The notes: generated by a model from the letters alone, not told the origin. A stretch of DNA of 64,000 bases from Vandiemenella viatica (GCA_031002005.1 CM061914.1:190048685-190112684), one strand, 5' to 3'; positions 1 to 10,990 are shown, numbered from the stretch's first letter. Numbers and translations: made by a program.

Positions 1-99
1 CACCCGTTTCTTGATAGGGGGCAGGTGAATCTACGTTTGCTTTAATTCCGAAAAAAGTTGGCGCATATTTTATGAAGCTTTATACAAATGTTTTGCGTG

Positions 100-515
100 A
101 ATAAAAGTAGGGTACGGGTAAATCTACGCCAACTATACCGGGCAACACCGGGAACTCCGCTGGTATTTTCATAAAGCATCGATCTGCATAGATACTAGTC
201 ACATGTATACACAGACTGCAGCGATTACATTCGACACTTCTTCCAAAGACAATACTGCCACACACTAAAACTGCTCGCTCAAAACTGTCTTTGCCGACGT
301 AAACTGTGTCATTAAAACTGTCTCTGAGTCTCTGTCGCTCGCTTTATATAAGTTTCATCGAAAGTTCCAGAACATTACAAACACTTCCGACAGATATTTC
401 TCGAACTTTAACAATACTTGAACAATTAAAAACATATTAAAACCAATAGAAATTAATGCATAATCATTTAAAATCATTACGAAATGATCAGAAATGAAAA
501 CTAAAGATACTGTTT
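100..515 (-). repeat. Partial LTR, family LTR-1 (copy 1)
   Basis: Matches the LTR copies at 28.3, 29.5 and 52.5 kb through the TATA-box region (TTTATATAAG near 343 read on the plus strand), the segment CGACAGATATTTCTCGAAC and the A/T-rich stretch that follows. Similarity is lost after about 510, so the 5' part of the LTR is missing. The left boundary is vague. No gag/pol coding sequence is attached. Confidence 0.6.
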
Positions 516-1100
516 GTTTTATTTACATTTAGGCTGATTTCCTGCGTTAATAACACAGAAGTTTAGTTTCATCTATTTTTCTGTTCATCCTGAAATATTT
601 TTCCCCCTTAAATACAACCGAACTATTTTCGCGCAGAAAAGGTCGTTTGAAGCGACAATGAAATAGTTTTATGGGTTGCTTGGAATTTTTTAGACGGTAG
701 TTTGATAATAATAAAGAATGGTTAATTAAACATTCAATCATTTATTTATAGGAAAAAACAAAAACTGCTACCAGTTTTACAGGACTTCTTACCTTAAATC
801 AAATACGAGTTACTGTTCACAAATAATATTTGAGGCTTTTTTAAGCTCAGCAGCCTACTTCCTATTTCTGTGGTAATTTGCAGAGCTTTGCAAAATCGGT
901 TCACTCGCAAACGATACATCTTTGATGCAAAACTATGAAAAAATATCAGAAAAGATATCACGTCATGATTATGTTTAAACGTGTACGGTGGTCATTTAGA
1001 AACTTCTGCGCCGTAATATAGATTGAAAACGTAACTGAACGTATAGCACAATACGAGAGAGAGGGAGAAACGGTTTGGTACGTCAGTCAGACTGGAACGA
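516..1100. other. AT-rich stretch, nothing recognised
   Basis: Short frames only, with no similarity to other parts of the window that I can see. It lies between the truncated LTR and the TIR element. Confidence 0.4.
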
Positions 1101-1103
1101 ACT

Positions 1104-2446
1104 ATAGCTGTGGCCAAATCTTTTGGCGGGTGGCGTCAAATGCGCCGTTGCCATGCCGTGCGCGTAACAGTTGTATTCACCTCTTTACTTGTAGTAATGG
1201 TTTGTAACGTGTTTTAAGTAATTTATGATCACTATTCTGTCATAAAATATTGATGCATGTCATTTTGTAAAGAAGGTTATGCATTGCAGATGCTTTTAAT
1301 ATAATTGGAGATTTCAAATTACCTGTTATTTATTATTCTATTATCTGCGCAGAAAAATAAAATTCTCGACAAACTAAGGAAACTTATGGAAATACTCTTC
1401 TTTTATTTGTGGCTAAAAGTCCACGTGTTAAATTTTATTTTCAGTGTGTATACTTATAACTAAAATTTTATTTTGTCATCCTCTGAACTGAAAAACTTGC
1501 ATAATTAATGACAAAATTATCTGTTTATATATTACCACTCACCACTATCGTAAAATTCGTGTACTGTCCTCCTGACAAAGGACCTGTCAAAGTCGCTAAG
1601 CTTTGTTAGACTGCTGTATTGTTTCACATTTTTCTTTCGAGAAACAAACGTAGGTTATTTTCCCTCACGACACACGCGCTGGACAGTTCTCAAACCGACA
1701 TCACAAGCTGCAGCGCAAATAGCCTGTCCATTCCCTAATTTTTTTCACGATATGGTTGTTTTTTGCGGTAACAAATCCCTACAGTTTTTTATTTCATCCA
1801 TATCAAGTACGTCCATATTTTTCAAGTCTTTTCCTACTAGCGTATATGTAGAAGACAAAATTTCACGATCATTGTCCACAAGAAGTTTGAAATATTTATA
1901 TACATTGTGAATGATAGATTTACTCTGTTGTCTGCTTCAGCCGCGGTGGTTCTGCTGTCGATGACTTGTTGGGAGTCGTTAGTTCGGGAACACCTGGAAT
2001 AGGAGAATAAGTCTCTTCCTGAGTATACATTTTTAGTAGCAAGATTCTCTTGCTAAATTTCCCTAATTATAAGTTACTGCAATTTTTGTTCGGTAAAATT
2101 GTTACACTAAGTTACTATAATTAATAAATAACCAAAAGGAATTACTTAAATCGCACGTAAAAATCTTAAATCGCTAAAAATCAAAATATCCTCTCTCGAG
2201 CAAGGTCACACTCAGACTGACACTTTCTAATTCCGATTCTCAGGTTCACACATTTTTTTGTGAAAGGGAGGTGGAAGGTTGGGGGGTGGGTAGCGAGCTG
2301 TTGCCGCTTGGACTAGGCAACACGGGCCGCACAGCGTTGCAATTTTCAGGTGATAGAAAGAGAGCGCATCGCGAGATTGTCCCCAAGTACGGCAACAGCG
2401 CGTTCACACTGACCCGCCAATTAATCTGGCCACAGCTATAGCTCAC
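1104..2446. mobile_element. Candidate non-autonomous DNA element with inverted ends
   Basis: The left end contains CTATAGCTGTGGCCAAATC, then TTGGCGGGT and CGCCGTTGCC. The reverse complement of 2387-2446 carries CTATAGCTGTGGCCAGATTA, then TTGGCGGGT and CGCTGTTGCC in the same order. This gives diverged terminal inverted repeats (TIRs) of about 50 bp around a 1.3-kb AT-rich interior with no transposase. No clear TSD was found, so the superfamily is unassigned. Confidence 0.5.
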
Positions 2447-2579
2447 CACTGGCACTGCTCCGCTGAGAGCTGGATTGGACAACGACTCACCCGCCACCAG
2501 AAAGAAGACAACGGAGAACGAACGAATGAACTAGTGGATAAACAATGACCGGTGTAGTGGTGTAGAACAGAGAGGGAAC

Positions 2580-2720
2580 ATGGGTGGGGGAGACAGCAGT
2601 CGGGTGATGAGTGGCGGACACTCGATTGAAGTTAGTTCAAACGAGACCGCGTGCCGTTCGACACCCTGGTCAAGACAAATGGCAACAAAAGAAAAAAAAA
2701 ACTCATCACCCAGCGCCATG
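2580..2720 (+). pseudogene. Fragment related to the Harbinger MADF-ORF start
   Basis: The stretch CACTCGATTGAAGTTAGTTC and the next 45 bases match, with few differences, the reverse complement of 19980-20045. That is the first exon start of the MADF-type ORF of the Harbinger element at 18.8-20.1 kb. Here it translates as VSSNETACRST against MSSNDTACRPT there. It is a short relic with no TIRs seen. Confidence 0.5.
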
Positions 2721-2910
2721 AGTGACCCAACTTTAAACATGCAATGGCGCATGTACGTATGTGTTCCAGGGGAATTTTCCGGTCTTGCAGAATCTTTTTC
2801 AGTTTTTATCACAAATTACCGAATAATTACACACAATATCGTCGCTACAATAGCTGCAAATATCGTGGAATGCAATTTAACAAATTCATGAGCACAGTGA
2901 AATGACCAAA

Positions 2911-2990
2911 AGGTAAATGGTAACGATGTGGCCTCGCATTCGGATGGACGCGGGTTGGAATTCCTTTTCGTCCATCCAGATATGAGTTTT
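2911..2990 (+). repeat. SINE-A head fragment
   Basis: tRNA-like head (TGGCCTCGCATTCGG, then a degraded B box GGGTTGGAATTCC) joined head-on to the minus-strand SINE that follows. Confidence 0.55.
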
Positions 2991-3209
2991 ACGCCTCGTT
3001 AACGTCATTAGACGCTGGAATGGGCAGGGGACAAAGAACGGGGGAGAATTCGGCCATGGTCATTTGAAGGAACTATCCCGGCATTTGCCTGGAGTGATTT
3101 TGGGAAACCGTGGAAAAACCCATATCTGGATGTACGGGTGGGTATTCGAACCCAAATCCTCCTGAATGCGAGGCCAGAGCGTTACCACTCACCTACCACG
3201 TACGGTCTC
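2991..3209 (-). repeat. tRNA-derived SINE-A
   Basis: Read on the minus strand it has the tRNA-like head, a B box related to GGTTCGAATCCC, the central segment (GGTTT.CC(A)AAATCACTCCAGG type) and the tail ACGAGGCGTAAA. This is the commonest short repeat in the window. Confidence 0.8.
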
Positions 3210-3213
3210 GTAA

Positions 3214-3626
3214 TATGGCTAAGGTACTACAGTAGCTTCCTTGTTTTTACGGTGTTCAATATTTCCGTATCCTTTTTCATTTTGTGGAGCACCTCAACAC
3301 TTGTGGCGTGGTCTGTCCATGGTATCCATTGTTCAATACAGCCACATTTCAAAAAACTTTTTACCGACTGTTTTAGTTAACGTCCACATTTCAACGCCAT
3401 ACGGGAAGACAGAGAACACATAACAGCGCAGAAGTCTCATCTTCTTTATAATCGATAAATTACGACTTTTATAAAGATTTGTCGCCTTATTGAAAGTAGC
3501 CCTGCCTTTGCCGATACGTGACTTTACTTCATGAAATGGAATCCAACGTCTCTTTACTGTAGTGACCGCGGTACAGCTTCTTAAAATTCTTCTCCGGTGT
3601 TCAGCTGAATAAGTTCTGCCAAGCAA
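3214..3626 (-). pseudogene. LINE reverse transcriptase C-terminal fragment
   Basis: A minus-strand frame of about 97 residues contains KSRIGKGRATFNKA, then LRCYVFSVFPYGVEMWTLTK. This is the region just after the RT catalytic domain in RTE-like and related endonuclease-RT LINEs. The upstream RT core and endonuclease are absent, so it is a 5'-truncated dead copy. Clade assignment is tentative. Confidence 0.65.
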
Positions 3627-3629
3627 GAC

Positions 3630-3661
3630 GTTTCGACAGCTAACTTCGCCATCTTCATCAG
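3630..3661 (-). ncRNA. Hammerhead-like core
   Basis: On the minus strand CTGATGA is followed by a short arm pair and GAAAC. This matches the two invariant boxes (CUGANGA, GAAA) of the hammerhead ribozyme. Stem II here is weak and no cleavage triplet has been placed. Part of a motif family in this window. Confidence 0.35.
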
Positions 3662-3835
3662 GTGATTAGGAGTTGTGCACCACCACCCCTCCTACCGACC
3701 TAGTCTTGATGAAGAAAATTTCCTCCATCTATCAGGACCAGTACCACTGTGCGATTATATAGCATAATAAACATTATTTACAATGTTCTTGAAGTAGCTT
3801 GTAATTAGTTCTGGACAGGATCAGGATGACCCAAA

Positions 3836-4080
3836 CCGAGCGTGGTAGGCGAGCGGTCAACGTTCTGGCCTCGCATTCGGGAGGACGGCAGTTCGAATCC
3901 CCGTCCGGGCATCCAGATTTGGGTTTGTCATAATTTAGCGAAATTACTCCATGCGAATGCCGGGATGCTTCCTTCAAAAGGGCCATGGCTGAATTCCTTC
4001 CCGTTCCTTGTTCCTAGTCCCATCCCGCCTCCAATGATCTCGACATCGACCAGGCGTAAAGCCATAAGTATAAAAAAAAA
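3836..4080 (+). repeat. tRNA-derived SINE-A, full length with TSD
   Basis: Full-length copy: A-box region GAGCGTGGTAGGCGAGCGG, B box AGTTCGAATCCCC, body, tail AGGCGTAAAGCCATAAG and an A run. It is flanked by near-identical repeats GGATGACCCAAA (3824) and GGATGACCAAAC (4081), a convincing TSD. Confidence 0.9.
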
Positions 4081-4091
4081 GGATGACCAAA

Positions 4092-6057
4092 CTGGTAAAA
4101 TTTCGTCCCCAGAGCACTATCGGAACGTTTCCGGAAGCGTTCCTCTAAATGTATTCCACAAGTTAAGCAATAAAATGGCTCCACCGTTTTATGGGGCAGC
4201 GTTATTCTTCGTTGTTTCCGATAAGCCAGGTAAACAGCTTTAGCATTCCCAACAAACCACTCGCGAACACTTCTATAGTCTTTTGTCAATCCACCTGCGT
4301 CCAATACCGTGTCTCCATCGACGGCTGACTGGTTAACAAAATAGGAAGTTCTTAAATTATTATTATTTTGCTCCTAGTAAATATTTTTTCCTTTCTTTTG
4401 TGTTTGTGTGTAAAACAAATGTGTTTTACTGTCGCTAAATACCTTACAGTTATAACAAAAACGGTCAGTCAATGATTAAGTATTTACCCTTATGGCTAAA
4501 GTTTCTGTGCATCATTATTTACGGATAACAACATTTTTATTTCTATACTGATAAAGCATTAATATACTGGATGTCGTGGATCATTTTCAGCAATTGCTGA
4601 TAATATTAACAAATAAATTACGCCAAAGCAATTGACTTTTTTGTTTTTATTAATCTACCTTACCCGTTTCACTATCTTTTGCGGAAGCATCTTCAGTGGT
4701 TTTTTTTTGTTAATTACGTACAAATTTTATAAGTTGGTTATGTTGTGTTTGGTACAGTGGAATTATTATCTAACTTATAATCTAATTACATTTTGTGGTC
4801 TATTGCAATTCTCTTAGCTCTACTCGCAGAATCAGTGCCTTTGCATTTTTGGTGAGAAGTGTCGCAAATTAACAGCCACCAGAGATATTATTGGAAGAAA
4901 TTCGAGGTTGTGTCCCAAATTTAATAGCTAAGCAACTGCTGCCAAATTAACTGCCATAATAATTTTGATTTTGGTAGCATTTCATAGATAAAAAAATATG
5001 GACAAACTTTACGGCTGAAAATACGTGGAACTCCTTTTCAGTAAAATGTTGCTAACGAAAGCCAAATAAAAAATACATAAGATGGGTCTCTGCCGTAAAC
5101 ACGAATACGAATTGTCATACCGGCCTAGGATGAATTTCATTTTAATTGAAACTTTCGCTGATGTCGTTGTTGACCAAACATCATAAATTACGATTTATTT
5201 GCTTTTTACATATTTTACCGACCACTTTCGCTAATGGTCTTTGTTCGTGTTCGCTATACATGAGTTATTAGGTTGTTTAAAAGGTACATCAGACCAAATA
5301 TGTTACCGAAACGAGTTTTCTGGCAATTCATTTCTTCGGTGTCTGGAATCTGTAGTAGGCCCTATAAGTTCTCTGGCCGTTACAGACACTATGACCAAAG
5401 ATTATATTATAAACGCACAGCCTCTACAAAAACCTGATGCTTCGGAAGCAAACAGGCATTCTTCAAATTTTACAGAGTGAATTTTAAGTGTCAAGTACAA
5501 GTCCAGTTTGTATTTAAACAAGTTCGAATGTACGACTTCCGAAACAAGTATAAGATGGCGCGATCGTTCCAGTCCGTGTTTAATAACTAAGTCTATTAAT
5601 ACTTCTGAGTTCTTCAAGCCCAAGAGATTTTATTCTCCTTAAGGGTGCAGTGAAATTGCCACCGGACCACGCGGTCCATCAGAATTAAATTTAGTACTTT
5701 CAAGTCTCTTCAGGCGCACCACTGCTGTATGCGCTGCGATTGCGTCGTCTGTCCCAGCACGCTCAAATAGTTCGTCGTCTTTTCGGAACAAAGCTCTTGC
5801 TCTCGACTCTGTGGAATACTGAGGTCGGCTGAGGTTCCTGGAGGTCTCTGGAGGCGCGGGGTCTTTGAGCGACTTTGCTCTCTGTGCTCCCCAGATGGCT
5901 CTGCCGGATTTAGTGCACCACTCCGTCGAGAATAGAGTCTCTACCACACTCACAGGACACCCCACGTACACTGGAATATACTGAAAAAAAAACCTGAAAT
6001 ATAGAAGCGCTGTGAGATTTCGAAACAGGAAAGCTTTGTCTACTATTCTAGCAAACC

Positions 6058-6088
<31 letters not shown>

Positions 6089-6400
6089 TTGCAAATTAAC
6101 GAGTGCGATTCGGAAATAAATGGAACTGTGTTCTGTTGGTGTTACTCTGCCGAAATGTTCTCGGCCACTGACCCCGAGCAAGTGGCAATCTACGAAACTT
6201 GAAATTTAGCGAAAAATTGCAGCCAAATAGAAGATCCTAGAGATGTTTTTTTATGCTATCACGTAGAATAATAGGTGTATTCAGCTGTGTTCGCGGCCAA
6301 CAATTTCGTGCGCTATATGTATATATCTCATAAGCTTCAATACAGCAAAAAGAGGTTGGTGATTGGTAAAGGAAGAAAACTGATAAATATTTAACAACAA
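4092..6400. other. Low-complexity and unassigned stretch
   Basis: Mostly AT-rich. A 110-codon minus-strand frame at 5639-5971 has higher GC, but it has no recognisable motif and no splice context, so I do not call it a gene. A 28-base A run lies near 6057-6084. Nothing else could be assigned. Confidence 0.4.
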
Positions 6401-6612
6401 AATACTCTCGGGTGTCCAGACGGATGGTGTTATAAAAACGCGACGTTTCGACAGCTGACTCTGCTGTCTTCATCAGGTGTCTTGTAGCTGTCGCCAGTTG
6501 ACTGTTACTGCCTCGACAGTTACAAGATACCTGATGAAGACAGCAGAGTCAGCTGTCGAAACGTCGTGTTTATACAACACCATTCGGCTGGACTCCCGGG
6601 AGGATTTTGTTG
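6400..6612. repeat. Inverted repeat carrying two hammerhead-like cores
   Basis: The left half (to 6480) and right half (from 6519) are reverse complements, including ACGTTTCGACAGCTGACTCT, TGTCTTCATCAGGT and the outer CCGG/CGGATGGTGTTRTA part. Each arm holds CTGATGA, a 6-bp stem GACAGC/GCTGTC and GAAAC. The cores are at 6445-6476 (minus) and 6531-6562 (plus). Confidence 0.75.
6531..6562 (+). ncRNA. Hammerhead-like core, best example
   Basis: CTGATGA, then GACAGC AGAGTCA GCTGTC (perfect 6-bp stem, 7-base loop), then GAAAC. The flanks ACAAGAT (6523) and ATTTTGT (about 6605) can pair as an outer helix with one G-U pair. A canonical NUH cleavage site next to that helix is not certain. Confidence 0.45.
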
Positions 6613-7425
6613 TATCAGTATTCCGGCAAAGTATCCACTCAGACTATAAATATTGATATGATACTAGCTTATGTCAACAAATTAAGTGGCTTCAATTATC
6701 TTGGAAGTACAATCTCTGAGGGCTTAAAATGCCAGCAAGAGGTTAAAACTCGTATTGCTACAGCGAAGGAAGTGTTTAACAGGAAGAGGCGACTATTAAC
6801 TGGGAAAGTAGATAAAACATTGAAGAAAATGTTGTTTTTTTATATTGAAAGGACTGGGACGAGGAGTGGGAAGGAATTCGGCCATGTCATTTTGGAGGAA
6901 ACACCCCGGCATTCGCCTGGTGTGATTCGGGGAAACCATGGAAAACCTAAATCTGGATCCGGGGACTGAGATTCCAACCCGCGTCCTCCCGAATGCGAGG
7001 CCAGAGAGTTACTGAAGAAAAGACTCGGCAAATGTTTTGTGTGGTTTGTGGCTCTTTATGGGACATGGACGCGGAGGCTAAGGTGCGACGATGAAGAGCG
7101 GATAGAAGCGTTTTGAGATGTGGATGTGGAGGAGAAAGGAGAGGATAAGCTGGGTGAATAAAGTGAGTAATGTTGAAGTGCTGAATAATGTTGATGAAAG
7201 GAGAAAACTATTGCAAGTCACACAAGAGTGAAACAAGAACTGGACGGGACACTTGCTGAGAGGGGAGTGCTTGCTAACAGACTCCTCAGAAGGACTAGGA
7301 GAGGGACAGGAAGAAGCATATACAAGATTAGTGGTAATATCAAAGAAAACGGCAACTACATAGACATGAAGAGAAGGGCAGAAGACAGAAGAACATGGAG
7401 AGCAACCACGTGAAAACCTGCCCGA
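6607..7425 (+). pseudogene. LINE RT C-terminal region, split by a SINE
   Basis: The first part reads GFNYLGSTISEGLKCQQEV and KTRIATAKEVFNRKRRLLTG. After the SINE at 6830-7012 the frame resumes with LGKCFVWFVALYG, and later ENGNYIDMKRRAEDRRTW. This is the order expected for the post-RT C-terminal part of an endonuclease-RT LINE. Several stops and frameshifts make it non-functional. The 3' end runs into an ACGACGATAATAATA tail. Confidence 0.75.
6830..7012 (-). repeat. SINE-A inserted in LINE, with TSD
   Basis: Minus-strand SINE with the T-rich complement of its tail at 6831-6841. TGAAGAAAA occurs at 6821 and again at 7013, a 9-bp TSD. Removing the SINE restores the LINE reading order. Confidence 0.85.
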
Positions 7426-7439
7426 GGGCAGAACACTAA

Positions 7440-7850
7440 CGACGATAATAATACGATAAAGGAGCTGGATAGAGGGTTATTGGAAGACAGGAGGATGGTG
7501 AAGAGGGTGCTGGGAGTGTACAAGGCATGTACTGGTTAAGAGACTTCGATGAATATTGGCAGTAGAATAAGGTGTAGAACGTGGAAGAGAATAGATGACC
7601 ATTGGCGGAAACTGACATTCGATTCGAGGCATAACGGAATGGGAAAATTTTGTATACGAGTATTACAATAAGGAATTGGAATAATTTATATAGAAAACTG
7701 GGGAAAAATTTACCAGAAGATTGAAACAATTTAAAACTAAAATTCGCAAAGGCGAGATGTAGGCAGGAAACTATTTTAAAATAAATAAGATGGAATAAAA
7801 AACAACAAATGAAATGTAAAATTATCCGCTTAGTGAAATTGCCGCCGGAG
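7440..7850 (+). pseudogene. LINE family L-A 3' end (diverged)
   Basis: Decayed copy of the sequence seen better at 46.7 and 61.1 kb (L-A). It keeps the order KELDRGLLEDRRMVKRVLGVYKA, then the region equivalent to KDDHDHKLALDFRHKG, and the closing phrase AAATTGCCGCCGGAG. Many substitutions and indels suggest an old copy. Confidence 0.65.
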
Positions 7851-7925
7851 TATATATGTTCCATGGAACTTGAAATTAATTTTCCTTATAACTATTTTTA
7901 ATGTACAAATAAAGCCGCGTTCCAT

Positions 7926-8185
7926 TCTTGTCACCGGGCTTGCTGGGTGAGCAGTCAACGCTCCTGTCTCGCATGCGGGAGGACGCCGGTTCGAATCCCC
8001 GTCCGGGCATCCAGATTTGGGTTTTCCATGGTTTCCCCAAATTACTCTAGACGAATCGCAGGATTCTTCCTTCAAGAGGCCATGGCCGAATTCCTTCCTG
8101 TTCCTTGTCCCAGTCCCATCCCACCTCTAATGACCTCGACGTCGACGAGGCGTAAACCAATAAGTAATATATATATATATATATA
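7926..8185 (+). repeat. tRNA-derived SINE-A
   Basis: Near full length: GTGAGCAGTCAACGCTCCTG, B box GGTTCGAATCCCC, body, GACCTCGACGTCGACGAGGC, then a TA microsatellite instead of a clean A tail. Confidence 0.9.
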
Positions 8186-8204
8186 AATTTGTGTGATGAC
8201 AATC

Positions 8205-9040
8205 GCCTTTGAGAAAACGTTATTTTTTTGGGGGGGGGGGGGGCACACAAAGTGAACATAAAACACTGGACACAAAATATGCGAAAATCATCAGGATCAC
8301 TGAGATTAAATACTTAGGCAAAATTATCAGTCCAACAGTACTCGAAAAGAAGGCACAACAAAACAGAATCAACAAAATGAAAAAGGCTTTCGGACAGACC
8401 TGCAACGTCTACAACAGAAAGAACATAGGAATCCAATCAAAAATTAGGTACTACAATGTAGTTATTAAACCCAACGCTCTATACGCCATAAGAAACACTC
8501 ACACTAAACTCTAAGAGGGATATCGAGAACATCCAAAAACAAGAACGAAGAATCATCAGGAAAATTATTGCACCAACCAAAACAGAAGAAGGCTACAGAC
8601 TAAAGTCAAACAAAACAGTAGAGTCCCACTCAAACATAGCCAACGACATCAGAAAACGCAGACTAAAATCCTACGGTCACATCTACAGGATGCCAGATCA
8701 CAGATTAACTAAGCAGATATTCAAACACATGCAACCATTAAAAATGCCTAACAGCCGTTTCGGTCAAGTAACACAAGACCTGGAAAAAGCAAATACCAAG
8801 AGATTAGAAATCCTGGATTGTAAAATCTTCAGACAAAAAATACACGACTGGGTAGTGATGCCAGAAACCAAAGCCAAGAAGACCGGCACAACATGGACAG
8901 AAGAGAGAAAACTTGCCTTCAGTAAACGGGTGCGAGAATACTGGAATGGCAAAAGAAACCCAGACAGAAAATTACAAAGTTTTTCGTGATCTTTATAGGT
9001 CTATTTGCATAAAATAATAATAACCCTGACCACGAGGATA
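8205..9040 (+). pseudogene. LINE family L-D RT C-terminal region
   Basis: Frames at 8209-8514 and 8690-8989 join through stops into the C-terminal part of a LINE ORF: EIKYLGKIISPTVLEKKAQQ, MKKAFGQTCNVYNRKNI, then a KSYGHIYRMPDHRLTKQI region and WTEERKLAFSKRVREYW. The downstream end at about 9020 (AATAATAATAA) is probably the 3' terminus. The RT core is missing. Confidence 0.7.
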
Positions 9041-9113
9041 AAATAAAATAGTAACATGCATTTAAAATTAATTTCAACTGAACTTTGTATAGATGTATAT
9101 ACGAAGATGAGTC

Positions 9114-10403
9114 AAATGAAAACCTTAAATTTGTAATAAAAAAAAAAATCGAAATTTCGCGCCGTTATCCTGAAAGTTGGTAAGCGTGCTACAAGCAGCG
9201 TGTAGAATGGCCTGTAGGTGGCAGCATAGTGCAGATGCACAAATACCGTCGCAGTATCAGTATAAAGATGGCTGCCCCACTTGAGACTTGCACCAGGGAA
9301 GAACAGCGTTCTGTTATTCGGTTTTTGAGTAGTGAAGGTGTTAAACCTATTGAAATTCATCGAAGAATGAAGGTTCAGTACGGTGATGCATGTTTGTCAC
9401 AGCAGCAAGTCTACGAATGGAGTAGGAAGTAAGCAACTTGTGTGATTTCAGTGGAAGATGCTCCTCGTCCAGGTCAGGCACAAGGAGTTGTGACTCGACA
9501 GAACATTGCAGCAGTTGAAGCCATAGTGATGGAAAACCGCCGAGTGACACTGAATGACATTACAACATGTTTAAAGATTAGTCATGGTTCAGTACACCAC
9601 ATTGTGCATGATGTGCTCCAGTTTCACAAAGTGTCTGCAAGATGGGTGCCACGGCAGCTGACTCCTGAAATGAGAGAACGACGTGTTGATGCTTGTGAAG
9701 AACTTCTTCGGAGCTTTGAACGAGAAGGTGATGGCTTTCTTGCAAGAATCGTTACTGGGGACGAAACCTGGGTTCACTTCCACCACCCGGAAACGAAGAG
9801 AGCGAGCAAGGAATGGCGCCATTCCTCATCACCAAAACCAAAGAAGTTTCGAACAGAACCATCAGCAGGGAAGGTTATTCTGACTCTCTTTTGGGACGAA
9901 AAAGGCGTCATTTTGGAGCATTACATGACTAGAGGGACCACTGTCACCAGTGCATCATACACAGATCTCCTAAAAATTCATCTTCGGCCTGCAATCAAAT
10001 CAAAGCGACGTGGATTGCTGTCATCAGGTGTCCTTTTGCAACATGACAATGCAAGGCCCCACACTGCCCGTACAACAGTTGCAACAATCACAGACCTGCA
10101 TTTTGAGTGTCTTCCTCATCCACCATACTCACCAGACCTTGCCCCAAGTGATTTCCATATGTTTGGACCACTCAAAGAAGCAATGGGAGGAAAGAAGTTC
10201 CGTTCTGATGAAGAGGTACGCCACGCGGTGAATGAGTGGTTGCGCGGACTACCAAAAGAATTTTTTTTATAGGAATTTATGCACTTTGTAAGCGCTGGAG
10301 GACTTGCATTGAGCGTGGGGGAGATTATGTTCAAAAGTGATACAACTTTGTACCACTTCTGCACAATAAATAATATTTAACAAAATATTTAAGGTTTTCA
10401 TTC
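9114..10403 (+). mobile_element. mariner transposon, almost complete
   Basis: AATGAAAACCTTAAAT at 9115-9130 is repeated in perfect inverted form at 10387-10402. Between them lies one transposase reading frame of normal mariner length. The outermost TIR bases are degraded and I could not confirm the TA TSD. Confidence 0.85.
9229..10340 (+). pseudogene. mariner transposase, three lesions
   Basis: The frame begins with the N-terminal helix-turn-helix part (FLSSEGVKPIEIHRRM, QQVYEWSRK). An in-frame TAA at 9430-9432 stops it, and the same frame resumes (VEDAPRPGQ). The catalytic landmarks are in order: GDETWVHF, then HDNARPHTA, then PPYSPDLAPSDFHMF, as in the D,D(34)D mariner family. A second in-frame stop, TAG at 10270-10272, is followed by a one-base shift to the normal C-terminus (TCIERGGDYVQK, stop at 10338). 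The three catalytic Asp are intact but the protein cannot be made whole. Few changes imply a fairly recent death. Confidence 0.9.
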
Positions 10404-10589
10404 GTCGCTGATGATGCTCAAGAAATAAAGTGAAACCCGTACGACACAAAGAATAAAACAAATATTCAATTGCATTGGACTGTTATTCACCATTATATAT
10501 AAATAAAATATTGATTAAAAGTTATCTTTATCAGTTTCATGTCTTCTCGTATCTTGTCATTGTAGTTGCGTAACTTTTCGTCGTGGTAG

Positions 10590-10990
10590 TGTTGCACCTG
10601 ACAGCTTGCCTAGCTATAGCGAATGTCGAGCCAGCGGCCAGAACAGAGTTGTAAATCCTGGCAGTGCAGTTTTTGCGGCTTTTCCGCAGCTGTTGCGAAC
10701 CGTCGAGATATTAGGTTGCGAATAATCGATTGTACGCCCGGGCCACACTCAATAATTTTCCCTAACCGCCGCAAATGGACGCCTTGCGTCTCAATTTGCA
10801 TGGCGGAGCGGCTATTAGTGGGGCCGTGTTAATTCTGAAAGCTCAGTTCTGCACCGCCTCAGTGGATTTTCGCCCGGGGCGGAGGAGTATAATTACTGGT
10901 CTCGCCCCCACCGCCTTAATACTCTCCGCGCGATAAAATAGACACCTGCGATCACAGCTGGCGCGCCACAAAGTCGCGGCGTACCAACCA
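10590..10990. other. GC-rich low-copy block
   Basis: Unlike its neighbours this block is GC-rich, has no repeat similarity in the window and is studded with TAATTAC, GCAAAT and AATAATCG-like words. Short frames on both strands have no motif. It could be conserved regulatory DNA or a CpG-type region. Function unknown. Confidence 0.3.

Noticed and set aside
3836..3915. tRNA gene in the SINE head
   Set aside because: Promoter boxes are present, but it recurs many times fused to the same body with poly-A tail and TSD, so it is a SINE.
5639..5971. 110-codon minus-strand frame
   Set aside because: No domain, no splice or polyadenylation context, and flanking sequence is non-coding. GC content alone opens the frame.
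9433..9455. Possible short intron (GTAAGC...TTTCAG) across the mariner stop
   Set aside because: About 23 bases is too short for an insect intron. A point nonsense mutation is simpler.
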